Source: Balanoglossus misakiensis (Eukaryota; Hemichordata). Taken from it: a stretch of DNA of 64,000 nt. The stretch covers positions 10,230,001 through 10,294,000 of the forward strand of contig CM082593.2 of NCBI GenBank assembly GCA_040954595.2. The letters are read 5' to 3'. Both the position numbers and the translations under genes were made by a program. Each line of letters opens with the position of its first letter. The first letter of the stretch is position 1. Below are positions 35,540 to 49,790 of this stretch, piece by piece. The notes beneath the pieces were generated by a model. The model was not told the origin of the DNA, did no database searches, and saw only the letters and a list, made by a program, of their open reading frames with translations.

Positions 35540-38500
35540 AACTTTGACACCGGGGTTTAAAATGCATACAGGGATACTAAAAGTTGACTGAAAATCCCTG
35601 GGTTAATACGTGTCCAAAAGCAATTTTATTTGACATTGCTAATGCAGCGATGACATTGAATCTGATTCTTTGCATCAGGGTAAATTGTGATGCAAGCTTG
35701 ATGATGCAGCCCGGTAGATAGTGATGCAAACACTTCACTTTGACATGGGTATTTAATGCATGTGCATGGGTATTTAATGTTGACTGTAAATCCCCAGGTT
35801 AATTCTTGGCCAAAAGCACTGTAATTTGACATTGCTAATGCTACCGTGACACTAAATCTGATTCTTTGCATCAGGGTAAATTGTGAAGCAAGCTTGATGA
35901 TGCATCATGATAGATGGTGTTTCAAGCCCTTCACATTGACATTGGAATATAACGCATATGGGGATTGAAAGTTGATTGTGAATCCCCAGGTTAATACTTG
36001 GCCAAAAGCACTGTAATTTAAAATTGCTAATGCAATGGTGATATTCAATGCGATTCTTTGCATTAGGGGAAATGGTGTAGGAAGCCTAATGGTGCATCAG
36101 AGTAGATGGTGATGCAAGCTCTGCACTTTGACATAGGTATTTAATGCATATGCATGGGTATTTAATGTTGACTGTAAATCATCAGGTTAATACGTGGCCA
36201 AAAGCACTGTAATTTGACATTGCTAATGCTACCGTGACACTAAATCTGATTCTTTGCATCAGGTAAATTGTGAAGCAAGCTTGATGATGCATCATGATAG
36301 ATGGTGTTTCAAGTCCTTCACATTGACATTGGAATATAACGCATATGGGGATTGAAAGTTGATTGTGAATCCCCAGGTTAATACTTGGCCAAAAGCACTG
36401 TAATTTAAAATTGCTAATGCAATGGTGACATTGAATTTGATTCTTTGCATTAGGGGAAATGGTGTAGGAAGCCTAATGGTGCATCAGAGTAGATGGTGAT
36501 GCAAGCTCTGCACTTTGACATAGGTATTTAATGCATATGCATGTGTATTTAATGTTGACTGTAAATCATCAGGTTAATACGTGGCCATAAGCACTGTAAT
36601 TTGACATTGCTAATGCAACAATGATATTGAATCTGATTCTTTGCATCAGGGTTAATGGCATTGCAGGCTTGATGATGCATCCCGGTAGATAGTGAGGCAA
36701 ACACTTCACTTTGACATGGGTATTTAATGCATGCACATTGATATCTAAAGTTGACTCTAAATCCCGAGGTTAATACATGGCCAAAAGCACTGTAATTTTA
36801 AATTACTAATGCAAGGGTGACATTGAATATGGGTAAATGGTGAAGCAAACGTGATGATGCATCAGGATAGATGGTGTTTCAAGTCCTTCACATTGACTTT
36901 TGAATATAATGCATATGGGGATTTAAAGATGATTATAAATCCCTAGGTTAAGACATGGCCAAAAGAACTTTTATTTGACATTGCTAATGCAACAGTGACA
37001 TTGAATCTGATTCTATGCATCAGGGTAAATGGCGAAGCAAGCTTAATGATGCATCAGGACAGATGGTGTTTCAAGCCCTTCACATTCACATTGGAATATA
37101 ACGCATATGGGGATTTGAAGTTGACTGTAAATCCTCAGGTTAATACGTGGCCAAAAGCAATTTTATTTGACATTGCTAATGCAATGGTGACATTGAATCT
37201 GATCCTATGCATCAGGGTAAATGGCGATGCAGGCTTGATGATGCATCACGGTAGATAGTGATGCAAACAGTTCACTTTGACATGGGTTTAAATGGATATG
37301 GGGATTTCAAGTTGATTACAAATCCCTGGGTTAATACGTGTCCAAAAGCAATGTAATTTGACATTGCTAATGAAATGGTGACATTGAATGTAATTCTTTG
37401 CATTAGGGGAAATGGCTAAGCAAGCTTAATGATGCATTGGACTAGATGGTGATGCAAGCTATGCATTTTGACATACATATTTAATGCATATGCATGTGTA
37501 TTTAATGTTGACTATAAATCCTCAGGTGAATACATGGCCATAAGCACTATAATTTGACATTGCTAATGAAATGGTGACACTGAATCTGATTCTTTGCATC
37601 AGGGCAAATGGCGAAGCAAGCTTAATGATGCATCGGAGTAGATGGTGATGCAAGCTCTGCATTTTGACATAGGTATTAAATGTATATACATGGATATTTA
37701 AAGTTGTCTGTAAAACCCCAGGTTAATACATGGCCATAAGCACTATAATTTGATATTGCTAATGAAATGGTGACACTGAATCTGATTCTTTGCATCAGGG
37801 CATATTGTGAAGCATGCTTGATGATGCATTAGGATCAATAGTGATGGAAACACTGCACTATGACATGGGCATTTAATGCATACGCATTGATATTTACAGT
37901 TGACTCTAAATCCCGAGGTTAATACATGGCTAAAAGCGCTGTTATTTAAAATTACTAATGCAAGGGTGACATTGACTATGGGTAAATGGTGAAGCAAACG
38001 TGATGATGCATCAGGATAGATGGTGTTTTAAGCCCTTCACATTGACTTTTGAATATAATGCATATGGAGATTTAAAGTTGATTGTAAATCCCTAGGTTAA
38101 TACATGGCCAAAAGCAATTTTATTTGACATTGCTAATTGAACGATGACATTGATCCGATTCTTTGCATCAGGGTAAATGGCGATGCAAGCTTGATGATGC
38201 ATCACGGTAGATAGTGATGCAAACACTTTACTTTGACATGGGTATTAAATGCATATGGGGATTTCAAGTTGATTACAAATCCCTGGGTTAATACGCGTCC
38301 AAAAGCACTGTAATTTGACATTGCTAATGCGATGTTGACATTGAATGTAATTCTCCGCATTAGGGCAAATGGCAAAGCAAGCTTAATGATGCAATGGAGT
38401 AGACGGTGATGCAAGCTATGCATTTTGACATAGGTATTTAATGCATGTGCATGGGTATTTAATGTTGAATGTAAATTCTCAGGTTAATACATCTCCAAAA

Positions 38501-40039
38501 GCACTGTAATTTAAAATTGCTAATGTAAGGGTGACATTGAATCTGATTCTTTGCATTAGGGGAAATGGCGTAGCAAGCCTAATGATCCATCTGAGTAGAT
38601 GGTGATGCAAGCTAAGCATTTTGACATAGGTACTAAATGTATATACATGGGTATTTAAAGTTGTCTGTAAATCCCCAGGTTAATACATGGCCATAAGCAC
38701 TATAATTTGACATTGCTAATGAAATGGTGACACTGAATCTGATTCTTTGCATCAGGGCATATTGTGAAGCATGCTTGATGATGCATTAGGGTCAATAGTG
38801 ATGGAAACACTGCACTATGACATGGGTATTTAATGCATACGCATTGATATTTACAGTTGACTCTAAATCCCGAGGTTAATACATGGCTAAAAGCGCTGTA
38901 ATTTAAAATTACTAATGCAAAGGTTACATTGAATATGGGTAAATGGTGAAGCAAGCTTGAAGATGCATGAGGGTAGCTGGTGTTTCAAGCCCTTCACATT
39001 GACATTGGAATATAATTCATATGGGGATTTAAAATTGATTGTAAATCCCTAGGTTAATACATGGCCAAAAGCACTGTAATTTAAAATTGCTAATGCAATG
39101 GTGACATTGAATGTGATTCTTTGCATCAGGGCATATTGTGAAGCATGCTTGATGATGCATTAGGGTCAATAGTGATGGAAACACTGCACTATGACATGGG
39201 TATTTAATGCATACGCATTGATATTTACAGTTGACTCTTAATCCCGAGGTTAATACATGGCTAAAAGCACTGTAATTTAAAATTACTAATGCAAAGGTTA
39301 CATTGAATATGGGTAAATGGTGAAGCAAGCTTGAAGATGCATCAGGGTAGATGGTGTTTCAAGCCCTTCACATTGACATTGGAATATAATGCATATGGGG
39401 ATTTAAAATTGATTGTAAATCCCTAGGTTAATACGTGGCCAAAAGCAATTTTATTTGACATTGCTAATGCAACGATGACATTGAATCCGATTCTTTGTAT
39501 CAGGGTAAATGGCGATGCAAGCTTGATGATGCATCACGGCAGATAGTGATGCAAACACTTCACTTTGACATGGGCATTAAATGCATATGGGGATTTCAAG
39601 TTGATTACAAATCCCTGGGTTAATACGCGTCCAAAAGCACTGTAATTTGAAATTGCTAATGCGATGTTGACATTGAATGTAATTCTCCGCATTAGGGCAA
39701 ATGGCAAAGCAAGCTTAATGATGCAATGGAGTAGACGGTGGTGCATGCTATGCATGTTGACATAGGTATTTAATGCATGTGCATAGGTATTTAATGTTGA
39801 ATGTAAATTCCCAGGTTAATACATCTCCAAAAGCACTGTAATTTAAAATTGCTAATGTAAGGGTGACATTGAATCTGATTCTTTGCATTATGGGAAATGG
39901 CGTAGCAAGCCTAATGATCCATCTGAGTAGATGCTGATGCAAGCTAAGCATTTTGATATAGGTACTAAATGTATATACATGGGTATTTAAAGTTGTCTGT
40001 AAATCCCCAGGTTAATACTTGGCAAAAAGCAATTTTATT

Positions 40040-43000
40040 TGACATTGCTAATGAAATGGTGACACTGAATCTGATTCTTTGCATCAGGGTAAATGGCGAT
40101 GCAAGCTTGATGATGCATCCCGGTAGATAGTGATGCAAACACTTCACTGTGACATGGGTATTAAATGCATATGGGGATTAAAAGTTGACTGAAAATCCCT
40201 GGGTTAATACAAGTCCAAAAGCACTGAAATTTGACATAGCTAATACAATGGTGACATTGAATGTGATTCTTTGCATTAGGGGAAATGGCGTAGCAAGCCT
40301 AATGATGCATCAGTGTAGATGGTGATCCAAGCTATGCTTTTTGACATAGGTATTTAATGCATGTGCATGGGTATTTAATGTTGACTGTAAATCCCTGGGT
40401 TAATACAAATCCAAAAGCACTGTAATTTGACATTGCTAATACAACGGTGTCATTTAATCTGATTCTTTGCATCAGGGCAAATTGCGAAGCAAGCTTAATG
40501 ATGCATCGGAGTATATGGTGATGCAAGCTATGCACTTTGACATACGTATTTAATGCATATGCATTGGTATTTAATGTTGACTGTAAATCCCCAGGTTAAT
40601 ACGTGGCCAAAAGCACTGTAATTTGACATTGCTAATGCTACCGTGACACTAAATATGATTCTTTGCATTAGGGTAAATTGTGAAGCAAGCTTGATGATGC
40701 ATCAGGATAGATGGTGTTTTAAGCCCCTCACATTGACATTGGAATATAACGCATATGGTGATTTAAAGTTAATTGTAAATACCCAGGTTAATACATGGCC
40801 AAAAGCACTGTAATTTAAAATTGCTAATGCAATGGTGACATTGAATGTGATTCTTTGCATTAGGGGAACTGGCGTAGCAATCCTAATAGTGCATCAGAGT
40901 AGATGGTGATGCAAGCTCTGCACTTAGACATAGGTATTTAATGCATATGCATGTGTATTTAATGTTGACTATAAATCCTCAGGTGAATACATGGCCATAA
41001 ACACTATAATTTGACATTGCTAATGAAATGGTGACACTGAATCTGATTCTTTGCATCAGGGCATATTGTGAAGCATGCTTGATGATGCATTAGGGTCAAT
41101 AGTGATGGAAACACTGCACTATGACATGGGTATTTAATGCATACGCATTGATATTTACAGTTGACTCTAAATCCCGAGGTTTATACATGGCTAAAAGCGC
41201 TGTAATTTAAAATTACTAATGCAAAGGTTACATTGAATATGGGTAAATGGTGAAGCAAGCTTGAAGATGCATCAGGGTAGCTGGTGTTTCAAGCCCTTCA
41301 CATTGACATTGGAATATAATGCATATGGGGATTTAAAGTTGATTGTAAATCCCTAGGTTAATACATGGCCAAAAGCAATTTTATTTGACATTGCTAATTG
41401 AACGATGACATTGAATCCGATTCTTTGCATCAGGGTAAATGGCGATGCAAGCTTGATGATGCATCACGGTAGATAGTGATGCAAACACTTTACTTTGACA
41501 TGGGTATTAAATGCATATGGGGATTTCAAGTTGATTACAAATCCCTGGGTTAATACGCGTCCAAAAGCACTGTAATTTGACATTGCTAATGCGATGTTGA
41601 CATTGAATGTAATTCTCCGCATTAGGGCAAATGGCAAAGCAAGCTTAATGATGCAATGGAGTAGACCGTGATGCAAGCTATGCATTTTGACATAGGTATT
41701 TAATGCATGTGCATGGGTATTAAATGTTGAATGTAAATTCTCAGGTTAATACATCTCCAAAAGCACTGTAATTTAAAATTGCTAATGTAAGGGTGACATT
41801 GAATCTGATTCTTTGCATTAGGGGAAATGGCGTAGCAAGCCTAATGATCCATCTGAGTAGATGGTGATGCAAGCTAAGCATTTTGACATAGGTACTAAAT
41901 GTATATACATGGGTATTTAAAGTTGTCTGTAAATCCCCAGGTTAATACATGGCCATAAGCATTATAATTTGACATTGCTAATGAAATGGTGACACTGAAT
42001 CTGATTCTTTGCATCAGGGTAAATGGCGATGCAAGCTTGATGATGCATCCCGGTAGATAGTGATGCAAACACTTCACTGTGACATGGGTATTAAATGCAT
42101 ATGGGGATTAAAAGTTGACTGAAAATCCCTGGGTTAATACAAGTCCAAAAGCACTGAAATTTGACATAGCTAATACAATGGTGACATTGAATGTGATTCT
42201 TTGCATTAGGGGAAATGGCGTAGCAAGCCTAATGATGCATCAGTGTAGATGGTGATCCAAGCTATGCTTTTTGACATAGGTATTTAATGCATGTGCATGG
42301 GTATTTAATGTTGACTGTAAATCCCTGGGTTAATACAAATCCAAAAGCACTGTAATTTGACATTGCTAATACAACGGTGTCATTTAATCTGATTCTTTGC
42401 ATCAGGGCAAATTGCGAAGCAAGCTTAATGATGCATCGGAGTATATGGTGATGCAAGCTATGCACTTTGACATACGTATTTAATGCATATGCATTGGTAT
42501 TTAATGTTGACTGTAAATCCCCAGGTTAATACGTGGCCAAAAGCACTGTAATTTGACATTGCTAATGCTACCGTGACACTAAATCTGATTCTTTGCATTA
42601 GGGTAAATTGTGAAGCAAGCTTGATGATGCATCAGGATAGATGGTGTTTTAAGCCCCTCACATCGACATTGGAATATAACGCATATGGGGATTTAAAGTT
42701 AATTGTAAATACCCAGGTTAATACATGTCCAAAAGCACTGTAATTTAAAATTGCTAATGCAATGGTGACATTGAATGTGATTCTTTGCATTAGGGGAACT
42801 GGCGTAGCAATCCTAATAGTGCATCAGAGTAGATGGTGATGCAAGCTTTGCACTTTGACATAGGTATTTAATGCATATGCATGTGTATTTAATGTTGACT
42901 ATAAATCCTCAGGTGAATACATGGCCATAAACACTATAATTTGACATTGCTAATGAAATGGTGACACTGAATCTGATTCTTTGCATCAGGGCATATTGTG

Positions 43001-43948
43001 AAGCATGCTTGATGATGCATTAGGGTCAATAGTGATGGAAACACTGCACTATGACATGGGTATTTAATGCATACGCATTGATATTTACAGTTGACTCTAA
43101 ATCCCGAGGTTTATACATGGCTAAAAGCGCTGTAATTTAAAATTACTAATGCAAAGGTTACATTGAATATGGGTAAATGGTGAAGCAAGCTTGAAGATGC
43201 ATCAGGGTAGCTGGTGTTTCAAGCCCTTCACATTGACATTGGAATATAATGCATATGGGGATTTAAAGTTGATTGTAAATCCCTAGGTTAATACATGGCC
43301 AAAAGCAATTTTATTTGACATTGCTAATTGAACGATGACATTGAATCCGATTCTTTGCATCAGGGTAAATGGCGATGCAAGCTTGATGATGCATCACGGT
43401 AGATAGTGATGCAAACACTTTACTTTGACATGGGTATTAAATGCATATGGGGATTTCAAGTTGATTACAAATCCCTGGGTTAATACGCGTCCAAAAGCAC
43501 TGTAATTTGACATTGCTAATGCGATGTTGACATTGAATGTAATTCTCCGCATTAGGGCAAATGGCAAAGCAAGCCTAATGATGCAATGGAGTAGACCGTG
43601 ATGCAAGCTATGCATTTTGACATAGGTATTTAATGCATGTGCATGGGTATTAAATGTTGAATGTAAATTCTCAGGTTAATACATCTCCAAAAGCACTGTA
43701 ATTTAAAATTGCTAATGTAAGGGTGACATTGAATCTGATTCTTTGCATTAGGGGAAATGGCGTAGCAAGCCTAATGATCCATCTGAGTAGATGGTGATGC
43801 AAGCTAAGCATTTTGACATAGGTACTAAATGTATATACATGGGTATTTAAAGTTGTCTGTAAATCCCCAGGTTAATACATGGCCATAAGCATTATAATTT
43901 GACATTGCTAATGAAATGGTGACACTGAATCTGATTCTTTGCATCAGG
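40040..43948 (+). repeat. 1930-bp higher-order repeat, two copies
   Basis: 40040-42018 and 41970-43948 match at an offset of 1930 bases with only scattered single-base differences. The second copy diverges where one monomer type (ending GGTAAATGGCGATGC) is replaced by another (GGCATATTGTGAAGC), marking the duplication boundary inside a monomer. Confidence 0.85.
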
Positions 43949-46900
43949 GCATATTGTGAAGCATGCTTGATGATGTATTAGGGTCAATAGTGATGGAAAC
44001 ACTGCACTATGACATGGGTATTTAATGCATACGCATTGATATTTACAGTTGACTCTAAATCCCGAGGTTAATACATGGCTAAAAGCGCTGTAATTTAAAA
44101 TTACTAATGCAAAGGTTACATTGAATATGGGTAAATGGTGAAGCAAGCTTGAAGATGCATCAGGGTAGCTGGTGTTTCAAGCCCTTCACATTGACATTGG
44201 AATATAATGCATATGGGGATTTAAAATTGATTGTAAATCCCTAGGTTAATACATGGCCAAAAGCACTGTAATTTAAAATTGCTAGTGCAATGGTGACATT
44301 GAATGTGATTCTTTGCATCAGGGCATATTGTGAAGCATGCTTGATGATGCATTAGGGTCAATAGTGATGGAAACACTGCACTATGACATGGGTATTTAAT
44401 GCATACGCATTGATATTTACAGTTGACTCTTAATCCCGAGGTTAATACATGGCTAAAAGCACTGTAATTTAAAATTACTAATGCAAAGGTTACATTGAAT
44501 ATGGGTAAATGGTGAAGCAAGCTTGAAGATGCATCAGGGTAGATGGTGTTTCAAGCCCTTCACATTGACATTGGAATATAATGCATATGGGGATTTAAAA
44601 TTGATTGTAAATCCCTAGGTTAATACGTGGCCAAAAGCAATTTTATTTGACATTGCTAATGCAACGATGACATTGAATCCGATTCTTTGTATCAGGGTAA
44701 ATGGCGATGCAAGCTTGATGATGCATCACGGTAGATAGTGATGCAAACACTTCACTTTGACATGGGCATTAAATGCATATGGGGATTTCAAGTTGATTAC
44801 AAATCCCTGGGTTAATACGCGTCCAAAAGCACTGTAATTTGACATTGCTAATGCGATGTTGACATTGAATGTAATTCTCCGCATTAGGGCAAATGGCAAA
44901 GCAAGCTTAATGATGCAATGGAGTAGACGGTGATGCAAGCTATGCATTTTGACATAGGTATTTAATGCATGTGCATGGGTATTTAATGTTGAATGTAAAT
45001 TCCCAGGTTAATACATCTCCAAAAGCACTGTAATTTAAAATTGCTAATGTAAGGGTGACATTGAATCTGATTCTTTGCATTATGGGAAATGGCGTAGCAA
45101 GCCTAATGATGCATCTGAGTAGATGGTGATGCAAGCTAAGCATTTTGATATAGGTACTAAATGTATATACATGGGTATTTAAAGTTGTCTGTAAATCCCC
45201 AGGTTAATACTTGGCAAAAAGCAATTTTATTGGACATTGCTAATGAAATGGTGACACTGAATCTGATTCTTTGCATCAGGGTAAATGGCGATGCAAGCTT
45301 GATGATGCATCCCGGTAGATAGTGATGCAAACACTTCACTGTGACATGGGTATTAAATGCATATGGGGATTAAAAGTTGACTGAAAATCCCTGGGTTAAT
45401 ACAAGTCCAAAAGCACTGAAATTTGACATAGCTAATACAATGGTGACATTGAATGTGATTCTTTGCATTAGGGGAAATGGCGTAGCAAGCCTAATGATGC
45501 ATCAGTGTAGATGGTGATCCAAGCTATGCTTTTTGACATAGGTATTTAATGCATGTGCATGGGTATTTAATGTTGACTGTAAATCCCTGGGTTAATACAA
45601 ATCCAAAAGCACTGTAATTTGACATTGCTAATACAACGGTGTCATTTAATCTGATTCTTTGCATCAGGGCAAATTGCGAAGCAAGCTTAATGATGCATCG
45701 GAGTATATGGTGATGCAAGCTATGCACTTTGACAAACGTATTTAATGCATATGCATTGGTATTTAATGTTGACTGTAAATCCCCAGGTTAATACGTGGCC
45801 AAAAGCACTGTAATTTGACATTGCTAATGCTACCGTGACACTAAATCTGATTCTTTGCATTAGGGTAAATTGTGAAGCAAGCTTGATGATGCATCAGGAT
45901 AGATGGTGTTTTAAGCCCCTCACATCGACATTGGAATATAACGCATATGGGGATTTAAAGTTAATTGTAAATACCCAGGTTAATACATGGCCAAAAGCAC
46001 TGTAATTTAAAATTGCTAATGCAATGGTGACATTGAATGTGATTCTTTGCATTAGGGGAACTGGCGTAGCAATCCTAATAGTGCATCAGAGTAGATGGTG
46101 ATGCAAGCTCTGCACTTTGACATAGGTATTTAATGCATATGCATGTGTATTTAATGTTGACTATAAATCCTCAGGTGAATACATGGCCATAAACACTATA
46201 ATTTGACATTGCTAATGAAATGGTGACACTGAATCTGATTCTTTGCATCAGGGCATATTGTGAAGCATGCTTGATGATGCATTAGGGTCAATAGTGATGG
46301 AAACACTGCACTATGACATGGGTATTTAATGCATACGCATTGATATTTACAGTTGACTCTAAATCCCGAGGTTTATACATGGCTAAAAGCGCTGTAATTT
46401 AAAATTACTAATGCAAAGGTTACATTGAATATGGGTAAATGGTGAAGCAAGCTTGAAGATGCATCAGGGTAGCTGGTGTTTCAAGCCCTTCACATTGACA
46501 TTGGAATATAATGCATATGGGGATTTAAAGTTGATTGTAAATCCCTAGGTTAATACATGGCCAAAAGCAATTTTATTTGACATTGCTAATTGAACGATGA
46601 CATTGAATCCGATTCTTTGCATCAGGGTAAATGGCGATGCAAGCTTGATGATGCATCACGGTAGATAGTGATGCAAACACTTTACTTTGACATGGGTATT
46701 AAATGCATATGGGGATTTCAAGTTGATTACAAATCCCTGGGTTAATACGCGTCCAAAAGCACTGTAATTTGACATTGCTAATGCGATGTTGACATTGAAT
46801 GTAATTCTCCGCATTAGGGCAAATGGCAAAGCAAGCCTAATGATGCAATGGAGTAGACCGTGATGCAAGCTATGCATTTTGACATAGGTATTTAATGCAT

Positions 46901-49790
46901 GTGCATGGGTATTAAATGTTGAATGTAAATTCTCAGGTTAATACATCTCCAAAAGCACTGTAATTTAAAATTGCTAATGTAAGGGTGACATTGAATCTGA
47001 TTCTTTGCATTAGGGGAAATGGCGTAGCAAGCCTAATGATCCATCTGAGTAGATGGTGATGCAAGCTAAGCATTTTGACATAGGTACTAAATGTATATAC
47101 ATGGGTATTTAAAGTTGTCTGTAAATCCCCAGGTTAATACATGGCCATAAGCATTATAATTTGACATTGCTAATGAAATGGTGACACTGAATCTGATTCT
47201 TTGCATCAGGGCATATTGTGAAGCATGCTTGATGATGTATTAGGGTCAATAGTGATGGAAACACTGCACTATGACATGGGTATTTAATGCATACGCATTG
47301 ATATTTACAGTTGACTCTAAATCCCGAGGTTAATACATGGCTAAAAGCGCTGTAATTTAAAATTACTAATGCAAAGGTTACATTGAATATGGGTAAATGG
47401 TGAAGCAAGCTTGAAGATGCATCAGGGTAGCTGGTGTTTCAAGCCCTTCACATTGACATTGGAATATAATGCATATGGGGATTTAAAATTGATTGTAAAT
47501 CCCTAGGTTAATACATGGCCAAAAGCACTGTAATTTAAAATTGCTAGTGCAATGGTGACATTGAATGTGATTCTTTGCATCAGGGCATATTGTGAAGCAT
47601 GCTTGATGATGCATTAGGGTCAATAGTGATGGAAACACTGCACTATGACATGGGTATTTAATGCATACGCATTGATATTTACAGTTGACTCTTAATCCCG
47701 AGGTTAATACATGGCTAAAAGCACTGTAATTTAAAATTACTAATGCAAAGGTTACATTGAATATGGGTAAATGGTGAAGCAAGCTTGAAGATGCATCAGG
47801 GTAGATGGTGTTTCAAGCCCTTCACATTGACATTGGAATATAATGCATATGGGGATTTAAAATTGATTGTAAATCCCTAGGTTAATACGTGGCCAAAAGC
47901 AATTTTATTTGACATTGCTAATGCAACGATGACATTGAATCCGATTCTTTGTATCAGGGTAAATGGCGATGCAAGCTTGATGATGCATCACGGTAGATAG
48001 TGATGCAAACACTTCACTTTGACATGGGCATTAAATGCATATGGGGATTTCAAGTTGATTACAAATCCCTGGGTTAATACGCGTCCAAAAGCACTGTAAT
48101 TTGACATTGCTAATGCGATGTTGACATTGAATGTAATTCTCCGCATTAGGGCAAATGGCAAAGCAAGCTTAATGATGCAATGGAGTAGACGGTGATGCAA
48201 GCTATGCATTTTGACATAGGTATTTAATGCATGTGCATGGGTATTTAATGTTGAATGTAAATTCCCAGGTTAATACATCTCCAAAAGCACTGTAATTTAA
48301 AATTGCTAATGTAAGGGTGACATTGAATCTGATTCTTTGCATTATGGGAAATGGCGTAGCAAGCCTAATGATGCATCTGAGTAGATGGTGATGCAAGCTA
48401 AGCATTTTGATATAGGTACTAAATGTATATACATGGGTATTTAAAGTTGTCTGTAAATCCCCAGGTTAATACTTGGCAAAAAGCAATTTTATTGGACATT
48501 GCTAATGAAATGGTGACACTGAATCTGATTCTTTGCATCAGGGTAAATGGCGATGCAAGCTTGATGATGCATCCCGGTAGATAGTGATGCAAACACTTCA
48601 CTGTGACATGGGTATTAAATGCATATGGGGATTAAAAGTTGACTGAAAATCCCTGGGTTAATACAAGTCCAAAAGCACTGAAATTTGACATAGCTAATAC
48701 AATGGTGACATTGAATGTGATTCTTTGCATTAGGGGAAATGGCGTAGCAAGCCTAATGATGCATCAGTGTAGATGGTGATCCAAGCTATGCTTTTTGACA
48801 TAGGTATTTAATGCATGTGCATGGGTATTTAATGTTGACTGTAAATCCCTGGGTTAATACAAATCCAAAAGCACTGTAATTTGACATTGCTAATACAACG
48901 GTGTCATTTAATCTGATTCTTTGCATCAGGGCAAATTGCGAAGCAAGCTTAATGATGCATCGGAGTATATGGTGATGCAAGCTATGCACTTTGACAAACG
49001 TATTTAATGCATATGCATTGGTATTTAATGTTGACTGTAAATCCCCAGGTTAATACGTGGCCAAAAGCACTGTAATTTGACATTGCTAATGCTACCGTGA
49101 CACTAAATCTGATTCTTTGCATTAGGGTAAATTGTGAAGCAAGCTTGATGATGCATCAGGATAGATGGTGTTTTAAGCCCCTCACATTGACATTGGAATA
49201 TAACGCATATGGGTATTTAAAGTTAATTGTAAATACCCAGGTTAATACATGGCCAAAAGCACTGTAATTTAAAATTGCTAATGCAATGGTGACATTGAAT
49301 GTGATTCTTTGCATTAGGGGAACTGGCGTAGCAATCCTTATAGTGCATCAGAGTAGATGGTGATGCAAGCTCTGCACTTTGACATAGGTATTTAATGCAT
49401 ATGCATGTGTATTTAATGTTGACTATAAATCCTCAGGTGAATACATGGCCATAAACACTATAATTTGACATTGCTAATGAAATGGTGACACTGAATCTGA
49501 TTCTTTGCATCAGGGCATATTGTGAAGCATGCTTGATGATGCATTAGGGTCAATAGTGATGGAAACACTGCACTATGACATGGGTATTTAATGCATACGC
49601 ATTGATATTTACAGTTGACTCTAAATCCCGAGGTTTATACATGGCTAAAAGCGCTGTAATTTAAAATTACTAATGCAAAGGTTACATTGAATATGGGTAA
49701 ATGGTGAAGCAAGCTTGAAGATGCATCAGGGTAGCTGGTGTTTCAAGCCCTTCACATTGACATTGGAATATAATGCATATGGGGATTTAA
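41975..49790 (+). repeat. 3262-bp higher-order repeat, about 2.4 copies
   Basis: Sequence at 41975 onward is repeated at +3262 and again at +6524. For example the same monomer variant appears at 42262, 45524 and 48786, and long stretches look identical. Register is lost at about 49790, after which a shift of 2304 aligns better. The identity indicates very recent unequal exchange, or possible assembly collapse or expansion. Confidence 0.85.
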
